Of a stretch of 64,000 nucleotides of DNA, positions 35,555 through 45,000 are shown piece by piece; the first letter of the stretch is position 1, and each line of letters begins with the position of its first letter. Origin of the DNA: CAWKAV01 sp963847735 (GTDB taxonomy: Bacteria; Desulfobacterota; Desulfuromonadia; Desulfuromonadales; BM103); the NCBI GenBank assembly GCA_963847735.1, contig CAWKAV010000001.1, positions 1 through 64,000 on the forward strand, given 5' to 3'. Under the pieces are notes generated by a model. The model made no database searches. It was not told where the DNA came from and saw only the letters and a program-made list of their open reading frames with translations. A program made the position numbers and the translations under genes.

Positions 35555-36946
35555 ATGATGGAACGTATCCTGATCGTGGATGATGAAGCCTTTATCCGGG
35601 AAAATCTCGAAAGGATTCTTGAAGAGGACGGTTATCATACCTATTCTACAGACAATGGCGATGATGCCGTCAAGGAAGTCAGTGAGGCTGATGTCGACCT
35701 GGTCCTGCTCGATCTGAACCTGGGAGCCCTGAGCGGTCTCGATGTGCTGCGTGCCATGCGTGAGATTGATCCCGGGGTGCTGGTGATCATTATCACCGGT
35801 TACGGTACCGTGGAGAGTGCTGTCGAGGCCCTGAAGATGGGGGCTTATGATTACATCAAGAAACCCTTCAAGGCAGACGCGATTCGCCTGATCGTCAGGC
35901 TTGCTCTTGAGACCCAGAACCTGCGCCGTGAAGTTCGTCATTTGCGACGCGGCAGCCAGACCAGGGAAATCTCAGGAGACAACATCATGATCGGTTCCAG
36001 TCCGCAACTGACCCAGGTTTACCGGCAGATTCGCGAAGTGGCCAAACATGAGACCTCGACCGTACTGATCACCGGCGAATCCGGGACCGGCAAGGAGCTG
36101 GTGGCCAGAGCAATCCATCAGCTGTCGCCCCGCAAGACCAAACCCTTTGTTGAAATCAACTGTGGTTCCTTACCGTTTAACCTGCTTGAAACAGAGCTGT
36201 TCGGCCATGAGCGGGGCGCTTTCACCGACGCCAAGAATCGGAAAATTGGTCTCTTCGAGGAAGCCAGCGGCGGCACCATCTTCCTCGATGAGATCGGTGA
36301 GATGGACACGAATCTGCAGGTCAAGTTGCTTAGAGTGCTCGAGGATCGTAAAATCCGTCGCCTGGGCGGCAACCGTAACATCGATATTGATGTCAGGATC
36401 GTGGCGGCCACCAACCTTGAGCTCAAGGAGGCGATCGAGCAGAAGTCTTTTCGTGAAGATCTCTTTTATCGCCTCAATGTGTTTCCCATTCATGTCCCGC
36501 CGTTGCGAGATCGACGCGAGGATATCCCGCCATTGCTTGCCTTTTTCCTCAAACATTACAGCGTTGAGTTTCGCAAGAATGTCCGCGAGATCTCCCGGGC
36601 AGCCCTTGATCTTCTGATGCGCTATCACTGGCCGGGCAACGTGCGGGAATTGCGCAACGTTATGGAGCGAATCTGCATCATGCACAATCAGGAGACCATT
36701 ACGCCTGATTGTCTGCCCCGTGAAATATGGGGAGAGCAGCCACAGGATAAAGCTACTTTCGATTACAGGATTCCTCCGGAAGGGATCTTGTTCGAGGAAA
36801 TGGTCGGGCGCCTCGAAAAGGATTTGCTTGCCCAGGCGGTCGGTATTACCGGCGGCAATGTTGCAAAAACAGCGCGCCTGCTCAATCTGCCTCGCGGAAC
36901 CTTGCGTTATAAAATGGAAAAGTATGGGCTGACTGATGACTCCTGA
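35555..36946 (+). CDS. Sigma-54-dependent NtrC-family response regulator
   Basis: 463 residues. Receiver domain (ILIVDDEAFIRENL, phospho-Asp in LVLLDLNLG, Lys in DYIKKPFKADA), then an AAA+ domain with Walker A GESGTGKELVAR, GAFTDAKNRKIGLFEEASGG (sigma-54 contact), Walker B GTIFLDEIGEM and the R-finger region, then a Fis-type helix-turn-helix (VAKTARLLNLPRGTLRYKME). The start at 35555 is set by GAGGAGA; the adjacent ATG at 35558 is also possible. It acts with the kinase upstream on unknown sigma-54 promoters. Confidence 0.94.
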   Translation: MMERILIVDDEAFIRENLERILEEDGYHTYSTDNGDDAVKEVSEADVDLVLLDLNLGALSGLDVLRAMREIDPGVLVIIITGYGTVESAVEALKMGAYDYIKKPFKADAIRLIVRLALETQNLRREVRHLRRGSQTREISGDNIMIGSSPQLTQVYRQIREVAKHETSTVLITGESGTGKELVARAIHQLSPRKTKPFVEINCGSLPFNLLETELFGHERGAFTDAKNRKIGLFEEASGGTIFLDEIGEMDTNLQVKLLRVLEDRKIRRLGGNRNIDIDVRIVAATNLELKEAIEQKSFREDLFYRLNVFPIHVPPLRDRREDIPPLLAFFLKHYSVEFRKNVREISRAALDLLMRYHWPGNVRELRNVMERICIMHNQETITPDCLPREIWGEQPQDKATFDYRIPPEGILFEEMVGRLEKDLLAQAVGITGGNVAKTARLLNLPRGTLRYKMEKYGLTDDS

Positions 36947-37197
36947 CGCATCAGGTGGCTGTCCTTGAAGCCTGGCGAAATGCGTTACATGGAACGGAAC
37001 AGATTTTCCTTCTGACTCCTTGACTTCTGTGTTTCAGAGGCTTGCCGCTTGCAGCGGGGGCGTTCATTTCAAGTGGATAGCCGGTCTGCCGAAGAGGGGT
37101 AGAAAATACTGTTGGTTTGCATTGCCAGGGGAAAGGCTTTAATGTTCCTTCAGGGACTGTCCACTCAACCAAACCGATCCTCTGCCGGGAGACTACC

Positions 37198-38199
37198 ATG
37201 CAAAATGTGACCTGGACACCGCCGGAACTCTTGCAAATGTCAGGCAGCTACTGGAGTACCTGTGCCCTACATGCCGGGGTCAAGCTCGACCTCTTCACCA
37301 GCCTCTGTGCAGCGCCTCTGACCGCCACCGACCTGGCCACACGTCTCGACCTGAACGAACGTGGTCTGGCAATGCTGCTCGATGCCCTGGCCGCTCTCGA
37401 ATTGCTCAACAAAAATGGCGATAGCTATCAGGCCACACCTTTTGCGGCGCAATTTCTCTCGAAAAAATCAGCGACCTATCTCGGCCATATCATTTTGCAC
37501 CATCACCACCTGGTTGACGGATGGGCTCGCCTGGATGAATCCGTCCGCACCGGCCAACCGAGACGCCGCCGGGTTTCTCATGAATCTGATGAAGCAGAAC
37601 GCGAGAGTTTCCTGCTCGGCATGTTCAACCTGGCCATGCTGCTGGCTCCGCAGGTTGTGCTGCAGGTTGACCTTGCCGGGTGCAGGCACCTGCTTGACCT
37701 CGGCGGCGGCCCCGGCACCTACGCAATTCATTTCTGTCAACAGAACCCTCAACTTCAGGCGACCATTTTCGATCTGCCGACCACCAGGCAGATTGCCGAG
37801 CAAACCATCCGCCGCTTCGGTCTGCATGAGCGCATCGATTTTATCGCCGGGGATTTCCAGGATGACCCGTTGCCAGGCAGTTACGATGTGGCCTGGCTCT
37901 CCCATGTCCTGCACGGCGAAGGGGAGGCGGGCTGCGCCAACATGCTGCAGAAAACCGTCGCGTCGCTGGAGCCTGGCGGATTGCTGCTGGTCCAGGAGTT
38001 TATCCTCGACGACAGCCGGGACAAGCCGCTCTTCCCGGCGCTCTTTTCACTGAACATGCTGCTTGGCACCCCGCACGGCAAAGCCTACAGCGAAGGCGAG
38101 ATCAGGTCTCTGCTCGAGTCGGCGGGGCTGGGGCAGGTTGAACGCCTGGCAATGGAGTTGCCGAATGGTGCAGGAGTGATCTGCGGGCGGAAACCCTGA
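37198..38199 (+). CDS. SAM-dependent O-methyltransferase (acetylserotonin-type fold)
   Basis: 333 residues. The N-terminal winged-helix dimerisation domain (SYWSTCALHAGVKLDLFTSL, ATDLATRLDLNERGLAMLLD) is followed by the Rossmann SAM domain: LLDLGGGPGTYAIHFCQQNP (motif I), IDFIAGDFQDDPLPGSYD (acidic motif), LSHVLHGEGEA and LEPGGLLLVQEFIL. ATG 37198 has GGGAG 8 bases upstream. Similar genes sit in many delta-proteobacterial genomes with unknown substrates. It precedes hypF by 18 bases and may be co-transcribed. Confidence 0.85.
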   Translation: MQNVTWTPPELLQMSGSYWSTCALHAGVKLDLFTSLCAAPLTATDLATRLDLNERGLAMLLDALAALELLNKNGDSYQATPFAAQFLSKKSATYLGHIILHHHHLVDGWARLDESVRTGQPRRRRVSHESDEAERESFLLGMFNLAMLLAPQVVLQVDLAGCRHLLDLGGGPGTYAIHFCQQNPQLQATIFDLPTTRQIAEQTIRRFGLHERIDFIAGDFQDDPLPGSYDVAWLSHVLHGEGEAGCANMLQKTVASLEPGGLLLVQEFILDDSRDKPLFPALFSLNMLLGTPHGKAYSEGEIRSLLESAGLGQVERLAMELPNGAGVICGRKP

Positions 38200-38217
38200 G
38201 GCCCGGATCAAGTATCA

Positions 38218-40500
38218 ATGCAGCGACGGAAAATCATCATCGATGGCATTGTACAGGGCGTCGGTTTTCGCCCGTTCATCTACCAGCTGGCCGCGCGGTT
38301 CAGGCTGGCAGGCTCGGTCTGCAACGATACTCGCGGCGTGACCATCGAGGTCGAAGGCGAGAATGACGTTCTCGACCGTTTTGTGAGCGCGATTCAAAAC
38401 GAAAAGCCGCCTCTGTCAGCCATCCAGTGCATTGCTTTCGAAATTATCCCTCCGCAGGGAACGTCCGGTTTCGAAATCCTGCAGAGCGCGGTCGACGCGG
38501 CGCGGCGCGTCCAGATCTCCCCGGATACTTTTGTGTGCGACGATTGCCTGCGGGAACTCTTCGATCCTGCTGATCGCCGTTATCGCTACCCTTTCATCAA
38601 CTGCACCAACTGCGGCCCGCGCTATACGATCGTGACTGGCATCCCTTATGACCGGCCATTGACCACCATGGCCGATTTCCCCTTCTGCGACGCTTGCCGG
38701 GGTGAGTATGACGACCCTTCCTCGCGGCGTTTCCACGCCCAGCCGAATGCCTGCCCCGAATGCGGACCCGCGCTGCAGCTGCTCGATGCCGGCGGGCAGG
38801 TCTTCCCCGCGGAGGATCCTCTGATCGAGGCCATCCGGCTGCTCAGTGCGGGCCGGATCGTGGCTGTCAAGGGGCTGGGCGGCTATCACCTCGTTGTCGA
38901 TGCCGGCAACCAGGCCGCGGTGCTCGAACTGCGCCGCCGCAAGCAGCGTGATGAGAAGCCCTTTGCCCTGATGGCGAAAGACCCTGCCGTTGCCGGTCGG
39001 CTGGCTGTGGTCAGTGACGAGGAAGCCCGCCTGCTGTCGGGAGTCGAACGGCCTATCGTCCTGCTGCTAAAGCAAGCCGATCACCAGCTTGCCGAAAGCA
39101 TCGCCCCGGACAACCGTTATTTCGGTATCATGCTGCCTTACACGCCTCTGCATTACCTGTTGCTGCAGGACGATTTCGAGGCCCTGGTCATGACCAGCGC
39201 CAACCTCTCAGATGAACCGATCGCTTTTGAAGATGATGAAGCCAGGCAACGTCTGAGCAGGGTCGCCGACGCCTTCTTGAGCCACAACCGCCGCATTCAC
39301 ACCCGTACCGATGATTCGATCGTCCGGGTCATGGCAGGACATCCGCTGCTGCTGCGTCGCTCGCGCGGCTTCGTGCCTCGCGCCATTGCTTTACCCGGGG
39401 CCGTTGCGCTGCCCGCCGACAGGCGCCCGATCCTGGCGGTCGGCGCCGAACTGAAGAATGTGGTCTGCCTGACCCGAGGCGATCGGGCTTTTTTGAGCCA
39501 GCATATCGGCGACCTTAAGAATCTTGAAGTCTACAATTCTTTCAGGCAGACCATCGTTCACCTGCAGTCGATCCTGCAGGTCAGACCTGAGCTGGTCGCC
39601 CACGATCTTCATCCCGATTACTATTCGACCCGACATGCCCTTGAGGAAAGCGGCCTGCCGGCGGTCGGCGTGCAACACCACCATGCTCACCTGGCCAGCT
39701 GCCTGGCTGAGCACGGCCTCGAGGAGCCTGCCATCGGCGTGATCTTCGATGGCGCCGGTTACGGCACGGATGGCAACATCTGGGGCGGCGAATTCCTGGT
39801 CGGCGACTTGAAGAGCTGCGAGCGTCCCGGCCATTTTCGTTACCAGCCGATGCCGGGCGGCGACCTGGCTACCAGGCAGCCGTGGCGCATGGCGTTAAGT
39901 TACCTGCTCTCGATCTACGGCGAGATCCCGGCAGGGGTGAGGATATTCGACGGCATCGAGGCTGGCGAGCTGCGGCTGGTCACACAGGCGACCAGACAGG
40001 GCATCAACGCACCTCTCACCTCCAGTTGCGGGCGACTGTTCGATGCTGTAGCCGCGTTGCTGGCTTTGCGTCAGACAGTCTCTTTTGAAGGACAGGCGGC
40101 CATGCAGCTGGAGATGATTGCCAACCCCGGCCAGTCCCGTCCTTACCCCTACCTGCTCTCAAACGAAGCCGACCGGATCATCTTCGATCCGGCCCTGTTG
40201 ATCGATGCCATCCTCAAAGATCATTGCAGCGGTCAGCCTGTAGCACAAACAGCCGGTCGTTTCCACCTGACCCTTGCCGTGATGATCGAACAGGTCTGCG
40301 ACCAGGTTCGACAGAAGACAGGTATCCGGTTGGTTGTTCTCTCCGGTGGTGTTTTTCAGAACGTCCTTTTGACGACTCTGGTGAGAGAAAGATTGGAGCC
40401 TGCTGGCTTTACTGTCATTTGCCACTCGCTGGTGCCGCCTAACGATGGCGGAATTGCGCTGGGGCAGGCAGTGGTTGCGGGCTGTTTATTAAGAATTTAA
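38218..40500 (+). CDS. hypF: [NiFe]-hydrogenase maturation carbamoyltransferase HypF
   Basis: HypF makes thiocarboxamide on HypE, the source of the cyanide ligands of [NiFe] hydrogenase. The 760-residue protein shows an acylphosphatase domain (IIIDGIVQGVGFRPFIYQLA), two zinc fingers (CDDCLRELFD...CTNCGPRYT and CDACRGEYDD...CPECGP), a YrdC-like domain (ALMAKDPAVAGRL, LMTSANLSDEPI) and a Kae1-like domain (GVQHHHAHLASCLAEHGLEE, VIFDGAGYGTDGNIWGGEFL, LSGGVFQNVLL). It is intact. No other hyp or hydrogenase gene is in the window. Confidence 0.96.
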   Translation: MQRRKIIIDGIVQGVGFRPFIYQLAARFRLAGSVCNDTRGVTIEVEGENDVLDRFVSAIQNEKPPLSAIQCIAFEIIPPQGTSGFEILQSAVDAARRVQISPDTFVCDDCLRELFDPADRRYRYPFINCTNCGPRYTIVTGIPYDRPLTTMADFPFCDACRGEYDDPSSRRFHAQPNACPECGPALQLLDAGGQVFPAEDPLIEAIRLLSAGRIVAVKGLGGYHLVVDAGNQAAVLELRRRKQRDEKPFALMAKDPAVAGRLAVVSDEEARLLSGVERPIVLLLKQADHQLAESIAPDNRYFGIMLPYTPLHYLLLQDDFEALVMTSANLSDEPIAFEDDEARQRLSRVADAFLSHNRRIHTRTDDSIVRVMAGHPLLLRRSRGFVPRAIALPGAVALPADRRPILAVGAELKNVVCLTRGDRAFLSQHIGDLKNLEVYNSFRQTIVHLQSILQVRPELVAHDLHPDYYSTRHALEESGLPAVGVQHHHAHLASCLAEHGLEEPAIGVIFDGAGYGTDGNIWGGEFLVGDLKSCERPGHFRYQPMPGGDLATRQPWRMALSYLLSIYGEIPAGVRIFDGIEAGELRLVTQATRQGINAPLTSSCGRLFDAVAALLALRQTVSFEGQAAMQLEMIANPGQSRPYPYLLSNEADRIIFDPALLIDAILKDHCSGQPVAQTAGRFHLTLAVMIEQVCDQVRQKTGIRLVVLSGGVFQNVLLTTLVRERLEPAGFTVICHSLVPPNDGGIALGQAVVAGCLLRI

Positions 40501-40671
40501 AATATTTATTTAAGGAGGCCTTGTATAAAGGAATTCGTCGTATAGACTTCCGAATGACTGAAATTATTCTGTTACAAGATCAGCCGCTGTGATGAAATTT
40601 TAAAGTAATTATGATGGCTCACTGCTCATGTATGGGGTAATGCGTTTTTTTGTCTGGAGGTTTTGTCTGTA

Positions 40672-41223
40672 ATGCAATTTGTCAGGTCTTTCCTGTTGTT
40701 GCCACTTCTGCTGCTCCTCCCGGTCGCCAGTACCATTGCTGCGCCCGTAGCCACAGCCACCAAACAGACAACAGCTCCTACTTCCGGTCAGTCCACCCTG
40801 AATGGTGTCACTCAGGTTGCCGGCGATGCGGGTGTGAGTACATGTCTGGGGCGTATTGAGCAGGTCAGCCAATTTATCACCGCTAAATCCCAAAGCAAAT
40901 TCCTTATGTTTCTCCCCACAACTGATGCCAATCGTCAGATGACTTCTGCATCCTTTGAGGTCCAGCTGTCCAATCAGCAGGTCGGTTACGCGACGATGAC
41001 CGCTGCCCCGGCCCTCGCCGGTTGCGATGCACTCTATGAGACTGTCATCTACTGGCCTGACGATTGTGATGCGGTGGCTGAGAAAAATTTCTCCCAGGCC
41101 AAGCTGCTGGGGGTCATCCAGAAGGAAATCAAGGCGTTGGAGGCTGGCCCCACGCTCAGGATTTTCCTGATGCCGGCAGGGGAGCAGGGTTGTGTGTCGA
41201 TCAAGAAGGAAGTGATTTTTTAA
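40672..41223 (+). CDS. Secreted protein of unknown function, adhesin-linked (paralogue 1)
   Basis: 183 residues. The signal peptide is FVRSFLLLPLLLLLPVASTI. The mature part begins with a Thr/Ser/Ala linker, then VSTCLGRIEQVSQFITAKSQ, a Cys in PALAGCDALYETVIYWPDDC and the C-terminal RIFLMPAGEQGCVSIKKEVI. Four cysteines suggest two disulfides. The ATG at 40672 has GGAGG about 11 bases before it. The next gene is a clear paralogue and both precede the giant autotransporter, so an accessory role in its export or anchoring is an inference. Confidence 0.75.
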   Translation: MQFVRSFLLLPLLLLLPVASTIAAPVATATKQTTAPTSGQSTLNGVTQVAGDAGVSTCLGRIEQVSQFITAKSQSKFLMFLPTTDANRQMTSASFEVQLSNQQVGYATMTAAPALAGCDALYETVIYWPDDCDAVAEKNFSQAKLLGVIQKEIKALEAGPTLRIFLMPAGEQGCVSIKKEVIF

Positions 41224-41350
41224 ACTGAAAAGCACTGTTTGTTGAAAAGCAGATAACGATATTCACACTGGAATTTTCAGGTTCACATTTTAATAAGTGC
41301 AATATGGAGGCAAGTTTCCAGATCCACCTGCTCATTGTGGGGAGTGTAAA

Positions 41351-41938
41351 TTGCTATCTCAATACAGCTTGATCACGGTTGTTCAGTTGTTTTTGCTTGT
41401 CCTTGCGCCATTTTCTCTTGCCGCTGATAAAACCCCTGATAATAGCGGCAAAGGCTCTCCTCCTCTAGTGTCTGCACTGGAACCGCGCTCAGAACAAAAA
41501 CCTAACCCCGCAGCACAAAGCGTCACCGAGGCCGCTGTCAAGGCCGGTATACACGCCTGTGCCGATCGGGTCAACCAGGTGACCAACTTTCTCACAACAG
41601 GTATCCAGAGCAGTGCCGTTTTGTTTGAGCCGCCTTCCGATCCTGATGAGCGTCTTGTCTCCATTTCACTGGGACTGGCGATGGGGGGAGAACAGGTCGC
41701 TTATGCCAGCGAGAGCTTTGCGCCGAAGCAGGTAAACGGCTGCGGTGGCGTGTATGAGACCGTCGTTTACTGGGAGGCAGGCTGTGCTGAGTTGGCGAAA
41801 CGCCAGTTTGCTAGATTCAAAAACAAAGGCGTTATGGTCAATAGCATCACCATGTTGGACGGAGGTGTTGGGGCCATATTTTTTCTTATGCCAGCAGGCA
41901 CGGGTTGTGTGGCGATCAAGAAGCAAGTATTGAATTGA
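41351..41938 (+). CDS. Secreted protein of unknown function, adhesin-linked (paralogue 2)
   Basis: 195 residues if TTG 41351 is the start: GGGGAG lies 7 bases before it and the signal peptide (SLITVVQLFLLVLAPFSLAA) follows at once. The open frame reaches back to 41297, but the extra residues would precede the signal peptide. The body matches paralogue 1: HACADRVNQVTNFLTTGIQS, NGCGGVYETVVYWEAGCAEL and AIFFLMPAGTGCVAIKKQVL, keeping the four cysteines. It lies 87 bases upstream of the autotransporter. Confidence 0.75.
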   Translation: MLSQYSLITVVQLFLLVLAPFSLAADKTPDNSGKGSPPLVSALEPRSEQKPNPAAQSVTEAAVKAGIHACADRVNQVTNFLTTGIQSSAVLFEPPSDPDERLVSISLGLAMGGEQVAYASESFAPKQVNGCGGVYETVVYWEAGCAELAKRQFARFKNKGVMVNSITMLDGGVGAIFFLMPAGTGCVAIKKQVLN

Positions 41939-42025
41939 ACGCTTATCTGCATTTTATCTCTCTGGGAACTGCGAATATATTGCCTTCATGTAAGTAATTT
42001 AGTGAAATTAGCGAAGGAGTAAATC

Positions 42026-45000
42026 ATGCGAAATAAAGAATCTCAACTGTTGGAAAAGGACGAGGTCGACAAATTTTCCGTATTTACACAATCGTTAATT
42101 TCCACTTTAATCTACAGAAGGAAAGCAAAAACGAAAAAAGCCTCCCGGGTTATGGCGCTTGCGCTCGTGGCCATCATTACCTTCATTCCCCTGGTACCGA
42201 CTGCTTCAGTTTGGGCGGCAGGCTCAAATTCCACCAGCCCGGCAGGCGCGCCAAGTACGCCTGCCCAGGTTGTCACGAGCTCGCCGGCACTCAGCACAGT
42301 CGGCGGCGGGGGCTGTGCTCAGCAATATACGGGCGCGATCAATGCATTTAACGATGCGACCCTGACCGCTAACGATGTTGGCCTTGCGGCGAACGCTGTT
42401 GGCGCCGCCGCCGCAGTTGTCGGCGTCGCTGCCAACATCACGGCCGCTGTTGCTGATGAAGCCGCCCAAGTTGCAACCGTCGCTGCGTGGGAAATCGGGG
42501 GTACTGCGATGGATGTCGGAGGAGTTGGTTTGGCAACAGGGGTAACTGTTGTGGCTTTGCCTGCCGCGGTGGTGGCTGGAGGAGCGGGTATGGTAGCCGG
42601 CGGAGTAGCTATGAATGCGGTCGGTGTAACAACAGGGGTACAGGCCCTGGCTACAGGGGCTAAAATTGTGGCATTAGGTGCTGAGGGCGTTGGTGTTGCT
42701 GCAACCGTTACTGGTGTCGCTTCGCAAATTGCAGGAACGGTCACCGCTCACAGCGCGCAAGATCTAGTAAAATACACGGCTGGCCTCCCGAACTGTGAAT
42801 CTACGTTCACCGGTACGGTTACGGTGAGCGGTGGCGGCTTGAACGTCACTGGCGCCTCTATCTTTAATAACGATGTCGGCGTTGCCGCGGATGTGAACGT
42901 TCAAGGGGCCGTGAATGCCAGCCAAATGCATGCTACGCAGGGCATTTCCGCCGACAATGGTGGAATTTGGATCGGTGATCCCAACGGCACGACCTATTCA
43001 GATGGCATCACGCTCGGTGGCGGTGCGCTTTCAGGTGCAGGCGTGGGTGGTGCTCAGGCTTTTACCGGTGATGTCAACGCTGTCGCGATAGGCAACAACG
43101 CTCAGGCTCAGATGACTGGCAGTCTGGCGCTTGGACAAGATTCTAATGCTGGTGGTACTGATGATATCGCTATCGGTCGCGGCGTTGTGACCGGAACCGG
43201 GGGCTCAAATATAGTCGTTGGTACAGATGTCGATATCCTCGCTGGTGGCACCAACAACACGGTGCTCGGCAGCGGTCACCAGGTGACCGGTTCGAACAAC
43301 TTCGTGGCCGGAGATCCGAATGCGGTCGTCGGCAACGACAATGTCGTAACCGGTGACAACAACAACGTGACCGGCGACGATAATGCCGTGTACGGCAACA
43401 ACAATACGGTCATTGGTTACAACTCGACCGTCATGATTGGTAACGGCAACAACGTTGCCGGTGATGGCAATATTTTAATCGGTAACAACATTGAAATCAC
43501 GAATACCGGTTCGGGCAATGTTTCCCTTGGTGGCGATGGTACCAACGTGTTGGCGGGTACCGGTTCGAACAATGTGATCCTTGGTGGTTCGGGCAACTCG
43601 CTTCTTAACAGTGCGACGGCCAATGAGATAAGTGGAACCGGCAACACAGTGAATGGTACTTCAGATTCGAATGATGTCGGTGGCAGTGGTAATACGGTTA
43701 CTGACAGTAATCTCAACGCTGTCTCTGGCGCTGGAAATACTTTGGCGAATGTTTCGGACGGAAACACAGTGGCAGGTAATCTGAATGACCTGGATAATAG
43801 CAATTACAATCAGGTCTCTGGCAACAATAGCACTCTCCTGAACAGCGATAACAATACCGTTTCTGGTTCGTTGAATGATTTGCAGGGTGCCGATGGTAAC
43901 CAGGTTGCAGGCTACAACAGCACCCTTTTTCGCAGTGACAACAATACTGTCTCTGGTGATACTAACAACGTTGTGGATTCGGACAACAACACGGTTGCGG
44001 GTGCCGAGAACCGAGTAGATGATGCCTCTGACAACAACACTGTGGCGGGTACCAGCAACGAAGTAGATCAAAACTCCGACAACAACCAGGTTGCCGGTGA
44101 TGACAACAATGTGGACTGGAACTCGGACAACAACACCGTGGCCGGTACCAGTAACGACTTGGTCTTTGCCGACCAGAACACTGTTGCCGGTGACGACAAT
44201 ACGATTACCAACAGCCGCGACAACACGGTTGCCGGTCTTAAAAACAGCTTGACGGATAATTCCGATGCCAACACGGTCAGCGGTTATAGCAACACGCTTA
44301 TCGATAATTCCAGCGGCAACGTGGTCGCCGGTTCCGACAACTCCCTGGACCCGAGTAATTTCAACTTGGTGGTTGGTGCGGAAAACACTCTGCATGAGAG
44401 TGACAACAACCTGGTTGGTGGTGAAAGGAATGCGATCTATCATTCCGAAAACAACGTCGTCGGGGGCAACAGCAACACCCTGTTCTCCGGCAGCGACAAC
44501 AACGCTGTCAGCGGTGCGGAAAACAACGTGACTGGTGATGACAATGTGGTCGGTGGCTATAACAGTACGGTCCTCGGCAACGAAAACCTGGTGGTTGGTG
44601 ACGGTGCTTCCGGTACTGGTAACAACAACCTGGTCTTCGGTGAAGGTGCAATGGCGACTCAAGGTGAATCGATCGCTATCGGCAGTGATGTCGACGGAGA
44701 TGGAGTAGGTGCAGTTGCAGCAGCGGCCAACACGATTGCCATTGGTAATGACTCGGCAGCATCAGGGGCAAATGCTAATGCCCTGGGTTTTGGAGCGGCA
44801 GCGAGCGGTATGGATGCCATCGCCATAGGTACTGATTCGGTCGCTTCCGATGACAACGCTACGGCAATCGGCGCAGACGCGCTGGCCGACCAGGCCGCAG
44901 CACTGGCCGTCGGTGATGGTGCCCAGGCAACAGGTTCAAGTGCCAGTGCCATCGGGAACAACGCCGCAGCAAGCGACACCAATGCAACAGCCGTCGGTGC

